Shown one piece after another: positions 1 through 3,923 of a stretch of 6,085 nucleotides of DNA (position 1 is the first letter of the stretch; every line of letters begins with the position of its first letter). This stretch comes from JAYTJL01 sp964400155 (GTDB lineage Bacteria; Patescibacteriota; Saccharimonadia; Saccharimonadales; UBA10212): contig CAYNSQ010000031.1 of the NCBI GenBank assembly GCA_964400155.1, forward strand, positions 1 to 6,085, given 5' to 3'. The position numbers were made by a program, and so were the translations under genes. Below the pieces are notes generated by a model. The model made no database searches, was not told the DNA's origin, and was given only the letters and a program-made list of their open reading frames with translations.

Positions 1-32
1 TAAAATCTGCCCTTTTGAACGGTTTAACTACT

Positions 33-79
33 AAAAAAGCCCACCAGCATTCTCGCAAATGTGCTCGTGGGACTTTTTT
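33..79. terminator. Bidirectional rho-independent terminator
   Basis: An A6 run (33-38) and a T6 run (74-79) flank a long imperfect stem. GCCCAC (39-44) pairs with GTGGGAC (67-73) with one bulged A, then AGCA (46-49) pairs with TGCT (62-65) across a C/C mismatch. The A and T runs also pair, so the structure can end transcription from either side. It probably closes the gene lying to the left of the window: one + frame reaches a TAA at 32-34, at the edge of the hairpin. It also isolates that gene from the tRNA unit. Confidence 0.8.
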
Positions 80-250
80 CCGCTTCTCGGCCAAACTGTC
101 TGAAAAAACAACTCGGCAAAACTCAACCTACAAAAGAGTATATATAGGCTAGCGCTATATGGCTAGTAGATTTTTCCTACTTTTGATTGTCTAATTTTTA
201 TACCTTTTATGACTACTGGCCGAATTATGCTTATACTTTATATGGTAAGT
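80..250. other. Intergenic DNA without a recognised gene
   Basis: AT-rich spacer between the terminator and the tRNA promoter. I see no convincing coding frame. It holds a short imperfect direct repeat (ATATAGGCTAG at 142-152 and TATATGGCTAG at 156-166) and a weak 5-bp hairpin (AGTAG 165-169 with CTACT 177-181) followed by a few T. Neither can be assigned a role. Confidence 0.4.
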
Positions 251-278
251 TTTAGGATAGGCGTTTTCGTGCTAGAAT
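251..278 (+). promoter_or_regulatory. Promoter of tRNA-Val (extended -10)
   Basis: The extended -10 box TGCTAGAAT (270-278) lies 12 bases before the mature tRNA 5' end, so the predicted start point leaves only a very short 5' leader for RNase P to remove. A -35 candidate, TTTAGG (251-256) at 16 bp spacing, is weak, as expected when TGn compensates for a poor -35. Confidence 0.55.
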
Positions 279-290
279 ATCCCTGCTACC

Positions 291-367
291 GGGCGATTAG
301 CTCATTTGGCTAGAGCGCCGCATTGACGTTGCGGAGGTGACAGGTTCGAATCCTGTATCGCCCACCA
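291..367 (+). tRNA. tRNA-Val (anticodon GAC), CCA encoded
   Basis: A complete cloverleaf can be drawn. The acceptor GGGCGAT (291-297) pairs with ATCGCCC (357-363), followed by discriminator A364 and an encoded CCA (365-367). The anticodon stem CCGCA (318-322)/TGCGG (330-334) encloses loop TTGACGT with anticodon GAC at 325-327, reading valine codons GUC/GUU. The T-arm contains GGTTCGAATCC. The anticodon is not GUN, so this tRNA is not a substrate of the Tgt enzyme encoded nearby. Confidence 0.97.
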
Positions 368-370
368 TTC

Positions 371-391
371 ATAAGCTCCGCTGAGACTTAT
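371..391. terminator. Weak hairpin between converging tRNA and tgt operon
   Basis: ATAAGCTC (371-378) pairs with GAGACTTAT (383-391) with one bulged A and a four-base loop. On the + strand it lies directly after the tRNA CCA and is followed by a loose T-rich stretch (TTAGTTCGTTTT). It may end the tRNA transcript and stop the opposing - strand operon, but it lacks a proper U tract on either side. Confidence 0.35.
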
Positions 392-467
392 TAGTTCGTT
401 TTCAACTTCGAGACTTTAGACTGAGAGTTGGCACGCTAAGTGTTAACTGCTCGTTCGTAGGTGATCA

Positions 468-1091
468 TTATAAATTTTGTGTAAGACTCCAGCCTTGTGC
501 GCAATAGCCATGGTCATGACACTCCTCCGGTGTGTAGTCTGCTAGCGGGTGATAGATGATGGGATGGTAATTTACACCCTGATTGTTTAAAAAATCCATT
601 TTTTCTCTTCTTTGCCAAGTTATCACAACTTCGGGTCTATGGCCCATATCTATAAGTTGCCCTGTAACTGTTGAACAAGTAAACCCTGTTTTGCCAACAT
701 CTTCCAATACAATAGTTAGGTCTGGTTTGAATATTCTTATTCGCTCAACCGAATATTTGTTTAGACTGGGACGAGGATTTGTGCCAGTCTTCTCTGTTAA
801 AAATGGCCATGCGCTCCGCCCCATCTGCTCGGCGACCCCCAGTGTTAGGTTATTTGTACCAGTAGCGACACTTATTATGGCAAACCTAGCTACCTTGCGA
901 TCTGCGCTCAGTTCCTCTACCTTGGCAACGTTTTGTTCAACCCACTCATTGAATAATACTGACCCAGGAACGAGGATATCAAAATTAGCTTTTACCCCAT
1001 GATAGCCGTTCTGAAGTTGACTATGTGTACCTTCTTTGTCCATGAGACCAGCTTCGAGTAGATCTTGCTTAAATACTTCCGGCGTTTTCAT
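468..1091 (-). CDS. Orotate-PRT-like phosphoribosyltransferase (207 aa)
   Basis: Type I phosphoribosyltransferase fold protein, expected to be a soluble cytoplasmic PRPP-using enzyme. The PRPP-loop region is at residues 126-141 (TIVLEDVGKTGFTCST), with the acidic pair E130-D131 preceded by a hydrophobic strand. The N-terminal GLMDKEGTHSQLQNGYHG (15-32) matches the opening of orotate PRT-like proteins, where a G-x-H-x2-L-x-(S/N)-G-x-H pattern is common. The C-terminal C191-x5-C197-x2-G resembles the cysteine-containing tail of some archaeal and CPR PyrE-like proteins. The usual T-T-G of the PRPP loop is K134-T135-G136, so activity and substrate (orotate or another base) are uncertain. The ATG overlaps the tgt stop as ATGA and no Shine-Dalgarno is visible, so translation probably depends on tgt. 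Length is normal for a PyrE-type enzyme. The family call is fairly secure; the specific reaction is not. Confidence 0.75.
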   Translation of the reverse strand: MKTPEVFKQDLLEAGLMDKEGTHSQLQNGYHGVKANFDILVPGSVLFNEWVEQNVAKVEELSADRKVARFAIISVATGTNNLTLGVAEQMGRSAWPFLTEKTGTNPRPSLNKYSVERIRIFKPDLTIVLEDVGKTGFTCSTVTGQLIDMGHRPEVVITWQRREKMDFLNNQGVNYHPIIYHPLADYTPEECHDHGYCAQGWSLTQNL

Positions 1092-2260
1092 CTGTAATCG
1101 TTAAATATGTTAGCTAAGAAATGCAGATTGTGAATGCTAGCTAGACTACCCCCAAGCGGGTTATTGGTACGGAACATTTGGCGCAAAAAGGCTCTGGAAT
1201 AATTACTTATGCAGGTGTGGCAGTCGCACTTCTGGTCGATTGGGTTAGAATCATTTTTGTACTTTTCATTCTTTAAGTTCAAGCGCTTGTCGCCGTGAAT
1301 CCAGACTGAACCATGACGAGCATTGCGGGTTGGCAATACACAATCCATCATATCTATACCCCTGTTAATTCCGTGTCTGACGTCCACCGGATCACCCACT
1401 CCCATAAGGTATCTAACTCGCTTGTTGTCATACATGGGGGCTAGATAATCCAACATTTTATGCATCTCGTTACGTGGTTCTCCCACCGAAAGTCCGCCAA
1501 TGGCTATGCCACCCACGTTGGTACTTTGTACAAATTCTAGACTCTTTTTTCGGAGTTCTTTATCCAACCCGCCTTGGACTATGCCAAAAAGAAGAGGTTT
1601 TTTATCCGTTTCTATATTTTTAGTAAGCTTTTCAAACTCGACTATACAGCGTTCTAGCCACCTATGAGTACGCCCAAATGCTTCGTTTGTTCTAGTCTTT
1701 GAATGTTCATCTAGCCCTGTTAAATCATCGAATGCCATTATAATATCAGCCCCGAGGTCTAGCTGAATCTGTATCGACTTTTCTGGAGAAATATAGATCT
1801 TATCGCCTGTCTTTGGATCTTTAAACTCCACCCCTTCCTCTGTAATTTTGCGGACTTTTGCCAATGAAAACACTTGAAATCCACCAGAATCTGTCAACAT
1901 CGGACCATTCCAGTTGGCAAACTTATGAATTCCGCCCAACTTTTTAACTATCTTCTCGCCCGGTGAAAGGTGTAAATGATAGGTGTTAGCCAGTAAAACT
2001 TGCGCACCGGTTGCAGCTACTTGGGCTGGTTCTAGTCCTTTGACTGCGCCGCGGGTAGCAACCGGCATAAAAAAAGGTGTCTTTACAATTCCAGATCTGG
2101 TCTTTAGAATACCGGCTCGAGCTTGCCCCGTACTAAAACCTGAGCGTAGCAGTCGGTAATCGGATTGTGAAGCATCAGGTTTTAGTAGTGGGGTGTGGAG
2201 AATTCCACTACGACTGTCGTTTTTTCCTCTGGCTAACTCCTTAAAAGCTGGATTTGGCAT
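1088..2260 (-). CDS. tgt: Queuine/preQ1 tRNA-guanine transglycosylase
   Basis: Exchanges guanine-34 in GUN-anticodon tRNAs (Asp, Asn, His, Tyr) for a 7-deazaguanine base, the queuosine pathway step on tRNA. Family motifs run in order: TGQARAG (44-50), FFMPVATRG (63-71), LTDSGGFQVFSL with the acid/base Asp D124, ADIIMAFDD (171-179), FGIVQGG (225-231), GGLSVGE (255-261), and DCVLPTRNARHG with the nucleophile D306. The zinc ligands are C345, C347, C350 and H377. Three oddities stand out. There is an extra N-terminal stretch of about 35 residues. The chain stops 13 residues after the zinc histidine, roughly 30 short of the E. coli C-terminus. The usual D-E-C of the base pocket reads D178-D179-L180. 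The start is the only plausible one: no in-frame ATG/GTG/TTG lies near residue 40, and an extended -10 sits just upstream. First gene of an operon with the overlapping phosphoribosyltransferase gene. No preQ1 riboswitch is visible or has room. Confidence 0.95.
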   Translation of the reverse strand: MPNPAFKELARGKNDSRSGILHTPLLKPDASQSDYRLLRSGFSTGQARAGILKTRSGIVKTPFFMPVATRGAVKGLEPAQVAATGAQVLLANTYHLHLSPGEKIVKKLGGIHKFANWNGPMLTDSGGFQVFSLAKVRKITEEGVEFKDPKTGDKIYISPEKSIQIQLDLGADIIMAFDDLTGLDEHSKTRTNEAFGRTHRWLERCIVEFEKLTKNIETDKKPLLFGIVQGGLDKELRKKSLEFVQSTNVGGIAIGGLSVGEPRNEMHKMLDYLAPMYDNKRVRYLMGVGDPVDVRHGINRGIDMMDCVLPTRNARHGSVWIHGDKRLNLKNEKYKNDSNPIDQKCDCHTCISNYSRAFLRQMFRTNNPLGGSLASIHNLHFLANIFNDYR

Positions 2261-2269
2261 GTAGCTTTG

Positions 2270-2278
2270 ATTTTAACA
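2270..2278 (-). promoter_or_regulatory. Extended -10 of tgt, near-leaderless
   Basis: On the - strand, TGTTAAAAT ends nine bases before the tgt ATG. With a start point about seven bases after the box, the mRNA would begin within a few bases of the ATG, which fits the absence of a Shine-Dalgarno. No good -35 is seen at 16-18 bp. An imperfect direct repeat, ATCAAAGCTAC (2261-2271) and ATCAAAAGCTAC (2287-2298), brackets the box and could be an operator. Confidence 0.5.
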
Positions 2279-2335
2279 GATACCAGTAGCTTTTGATACT
2301 GCAGCCAAGCATAAGGATTACAGAGGTAGCTAGTA

Positions 2336-2364
2336 TTGACAGCATTCCGCTTAAGTGATAGTCT
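2336..2364 (+). promoter_or_regulatory. Promoter of the 41-codon unit
   Basis: A perfect -35 TTGACA (2336-2341) is followed after exactly 17 bp by an extended -10, TGATAGTCT (2356-2364). The -10 hexamer itself is poor, but consensus -35 plus TGn makes a credible promoter. Predicted start is near 2371, giving an RNA of about 190 nt ending at the terminator at 2527-2561. Confidence 0.6.
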
Positions 2365-2379
2365 AATCTAGTTAATTAC

Positions 2380-2384
2380 GAGGT
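2380..2384 (+). promoter_or_regulatory. Shine-Dalgarno deciding a GTG start
   Basis: GAGGT lies five bases before the GTG at 2389. The nearby ATG at 2387 is followed at once by TGA and cannot be used, so this site selects the GTG frame. Most - strand genes in the window lack such a site. Confidence 0.6.
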
Positions 2385-2388
2385 ACAT

Positions 2389-2514
2389 GTGAGTAGTAAA
2401 AAGCGTAACCCGCTTGAAGATTTCAAGCTGTTTTACGAGGAGATTACGAACACACGGCCCCTGCGCAACCGTATACGCCGAGCGCGTGTTGCGGCCAAAG
2501 CAGTCAATGGCTAA
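2389..2514 (+). CDS. Small basic protein, 41 aa, unknown function
   Basis: An open frame of 41 codons starts at GTG behind a well-spaced Shine-Dalgarno, has its own promoter, and stops 12 bases before a strong terminator. The product begins MSSKKRNPLEDFKLFYEE, then becomes arginine-rich (PLRNRIRRARVAAKAV, residues 24-39). It has 11 Lys/Arg against 4 Asp/Glu, no cysteine and no membrane segment. This suggests nucleic-acid or ribosome binding, which is inference only; I do not recognise a family. The RNA also folds well: a perfect 7-bp stem (GCTTGAA 2412-2418 with TTCAAGC 2422-2428) and a 6-bp stem (CGCAAC 2464-2469 with GTTGCG 2488-2493). The unit could therefore be a structured small RNA, or both. 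The start signals favour a real microprotein. Confidence 0.6.
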   Translation: MSSKKRNPLEDFKLFYEEITNTRPLRNRIRRARVAAKAVNG

Positions 2515-2526
2515 GTCTCTGTAAAG

Positions 2527-2561
2527 AACCGGATTACCCCTTAAAAGGTAGCCGGTTTTTT
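2527..2561 (+). terminator. Strong rho-independent terminator
   Basis: AACCGG (2527-2532) pairs with CCGGTT (2552-2557), and TACC (2535-2538) with GGTA (2547-2550) across a small internal loop. A T6 run covers 2556-2561. It closes the 41-codon unit and separates it from nrdR. Confidence 0.9.
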
Positions 2562-2615
2562 GTTTGCCCACAGAATTTATAAACTTATCCACTAGCATTA
2601 TCTCTTCCGTTATGT

Positions 2616-2625
2616 CAACATGTTG
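2616..2625. promoter_or_regulatory. 10-bp palindrome just before nrdR
   Basis: CAACATGTTG is a perfect palindrome ending two bases before the nrdR ATG. It is placed where a repressor would block initiation or an early transcript, so autoregulation is possible. It does not match the usual 16-bp NrdR box pattern (ACACWATATATWGTGT-like), so assignment to NrdR is speculative. Confidence 0.25.
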
Positions 2626-2627
2626 TT

Positions 2628-3026
2628 ATGGTTTGTCCATATTGTAAATCAAAAACAAGCGTTGAAAACAGCCGCACACAGAAAAGAAGCAACCAGGTGT
2701 GGCGCAGACGCGCCTGCAAGGCCTGTAAGGCCGTTTTTACCACTCATGAAGCCATAGACCTATCTTCTGCTCTTTTAGTCCAAAAAAGCGCTAGCCTGGA
2801 GCCATTTGTACAAGACCGCTTGTTTGCATCTATCCTTGAATGTATGCCCCATCGTGTAGATAAATATTTAGCTGCTAGAGAAACTTCACAGGGCGTAGTT
2901 ATCAAACTTACCACTCTACAATCAGCCGCAACCGTTTCAACAGTACAAATTGCTGAATTAACGGCTAAAAAATTGAAAGTCTTAGATAAAAAAGCCTACC
3001 TTCACTACACCGCCAACCATCTGTAG
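2628..3026 (+). CDS. nrdR: NrdR-like transcriptional regulator (zinc ribbon + ATP-cone)
   Basis: NrdR proteins are nucleotide-sensing repressors of ribonucleotide reductase genes. The N-terminal zinc ribbon is clear: C3-P-Y-C6 and C30-K-A-C33, with the basic WRRRAC just before the second pair and VFTTHE after it, as in canonical NrdR. Residues about 48-130 correspond to the ATP-cone (LVQKSASLEPF, then DRLFASIL, ending LDKKAYLHYTANH), but this half is divergent. At 132 aa the protein lacks roughly the last 20 residues of E. coli-type NrdR. Its form matches what I recall of Saccharibacteria homologues. The ATG is the only reasonable start and there is no Shine-Dalgarno. A TATAAA at 2578-2583 could be the -10, without a recognisable -35. 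No ribonucleotide reductase gene is in the window, so its targets cannot be seen. The gene is monocistronic unless transcription runs on into the lipoprotein gene. Confidence 0.82.
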   Translation: MVCPYCKSKTSVENSRTQKRSNQVWRRRACKACKAVFTTHEAIDLSSALLVQKSASLEPFVQDRLFASILECMPHRVDKYLAARETSQGVVIKLTTLQSAATVSTVQIAELTAKKLKVLDKKAYLHYTANHL

Positions 3027-3052
3027 ACAAATTACTAATTTTGTGCTATAAT
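3024..3052 (+). promoter_or_regulatory. Near-consensus promoter of the lipoprotein gene
   Basis: TAGACA (3024-3029, one mismatch to TTGACA), a 17-bp spacer and the exact -10 TATAAT (3047-3052), itself preceded by TGC to make an extended -10. This is the best promoter in the window. Its -35 contains the nrdR stop codon TAG (3024-3026). The predicted start near 3059 gives a leader of about 43 nt with a small hairpin (TGTTG 3061-3065 with CAACA 3071-3075). Confidence 0.8.
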
Positions 3053-3087
3053 TATATTATTGTTGTGAGTCAACACGAACCTACGAG

Positions 3088-3093
3088 AAGAGG
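3088..3093 (+). promoter_or_regulatory. Shine-Dalgarno of the lipoprotein gene
   Basis: AAGAGG ends eight bases before the ATG at 3102. With the strong promoter and proper leader, it sets this gene apart from the apparently leaderless - strand genes. Confidence 0.7.
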
Positions 3094-3101
3094 CACAAAA
3101 C

Positions 3102-3860
3102 ATGAGGCGCAATAGGATAATCGGCTTCATCTCTCTGCTCTGCACCTTATCGGCGGTTGCTGGATGTGGGGGCAATCAGGAAGACTCAGATGGAGGGCCC
3201 TGGAAAGAGGTGGTCGCATCCACCTTCTATATCGGCGAGGAAGCCGGAGCTTCCAACGCCAATATCGACAACATCTCAACAGCATGGAACTCCCACGCCG
3301 TTCGAGATTTCGGCGGTGTTGACCGCTGGGGGCCCAAAAACCCCGAGGAGTGGGAGGGACCGTGGTACAAGCGTTACGGGTATCTGCCCGCGGGCTTCAA
3401 GCCCAAGCAGAACGCCTGGTATGTCGCTCTCCCAACGCCCGACCACGACTCGAAAGGTCGTCTGACGGCAGCCATCCCGTGGGTCAAGTCAGCTTCGGCC
3501 TACCTGCCGGAGCTGAAGAAGTTCAAGAACGGTGTGTTCGGTGAAACCGAATCACCATTCAAGAACCTTTGGGTGGAAGTTCGGCTTGGAAGCAAGTCGG
3601 CCTTCGCCCAACTCGAAGACATCGGCCCCAGCGCCCACACTGGCGCAATCGTGGCCGACTACAGCTACGTCTGGGGCGACGCTTCCAAGCCCAAGAACAA
3701 GTTCCGCATGAGTGCCGGCATCGACATCTCCCCGGCTATCACGGATTTCCTGAGCACCGGAGGCAAGGCCACCGTAAGGTGGCGGTTCGTTCCTGCATCA
3801 CAAGTCCCGAAGGGGCCGTGGATGGTCACTGTGACCAAGACTGGTCCCAACTGGGGCTAA
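3102..3860 (+). CDS. Secreted lipoprotein with probable double-psi beta-barrel domain
   Basis: The 252-aa product has a lipoprotein signal: basic MRRNR, hydrophobic core about 6-20, lipobox V-A-G-C22. It should be exported and anchored by a lipid on C22, followed by a short Gly/Asp/Glu-rich linker. The C-terminal half resembles double-psi beta-barrel proteins of the RlpA/EG45/expansin type: NLWVEVRLG (155-163), AFAQLEDIGP (168-176) like the T-D-R-G-P segment, DYSYVWG (186-192), then GIDISPA (206-212) like the I-D-L-S segment, and VRWRFV (225-230). D173 and D208 would sit at the positions of the conserved acidic residues. Such domains often act on or bind cell-wall polysaccharide; that role is inferred here. 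The gene is strikingly GC-rich (about three quarters of codons end in G/C by eye) against AT-richer neighbours, with its own promoter and terminator, suggesting horizontal gain. Exact family not identified. Confidence 0.72.
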   Translation: MRRNRIIGFISLLCTLSAVAGCGGNQEDSDGGPWKEVVASTFYIGEEAGASNANIDNISTAWNSHAVRDFGGVDRWGPKNPEEWEGPWYKRYGYLPAGFKPKQNAWYVALPTPDHDSKGRLTAAIPWVKSASAYLPELKKFKNGVFGETESPFKNLWVEVRLGSKSAFAQLEDIGPSAHTGAIVADYSYVWGDASKPKNKFRMSAGIDISPAITDFLSTGGKATVRWRFVPASQVPKGPWMVTVTKTGPNWG

Positions 3861-3880
3861 TATCGCCCTCGAAGTAGAGT

Positions 3881-3906
3881 GAAAACGCTCCTTCGGGGGC
3901 GTTTTC
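3881..3906. terminator. UUCG-capped bidirectional terminator
   Basis: GAAAACGCTCC (3881-3891) pairs with GGGGCGTTTTC (3896-3906) around a TTCG tetraloop, an 11-bp stem with one T-G wobble. The AAAA/TTTT blocks are inside the stem, so it can serve both the lipoprotein gene and the converging glycosyltransferase gene. GC-rich stems with a UUCG cap and a built-in T run are common in high-GC bacteria, which fits a foreign origin for the cassette. Confidence 0.85.
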
Positions 3907-3923
3907 ATGTCCATAATCGAAAC

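Noticed and set aside
2..34. Possible 3' end of a + strand gene reaching TAA at the terminator
   Set aside because: Only ten codons are visible and another frame is also open here, so the coding frame and product cannot be supported.
583..1002. 139-codon + strand open frame
   Set aside because: Lies wholly antisense to the phosphoribosyltransferase gene, whose protein shows clear family motifs; no promoter or Shine-Dalgarno.
291..2260. Functional link between tRNA-Val and tgt
   Set aside because: Tgt acts on GUN anticodons; this tRNA has GAC, and the genes converge on opposite strands, so proximity is probably chance.
2585..2593. DnaA-box-like TTATCCACT
   Set aside because: Single copy with one mismatch and no cluster, AT-rich unwinding element or dnaA/dnaN neighbours; not evidence of an origin.
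2368..2598. 76-codon - strand open frame
   Set aside because: Runs through the terminator and antisense to the 41-codon unit with its promoter and Shine-Dalgarno; the protein shows no recognisable feature.
3061..3101. Riboswitch or attenuator in the lipoprotein leader
   Set aside because: The roughly 43-nt leader holds only a 5-bp hairpin and no terminator; too short for a known riboswitch class.
3157..3877. Several other open frames in the lipoprotein region on both strands
   Set aside because: Long alternative frames are expected in GC-rich coding DNA; only the 3102-3860 frame has a signal peptide, lipobox, Shine-Dalgarno and sensible composition.
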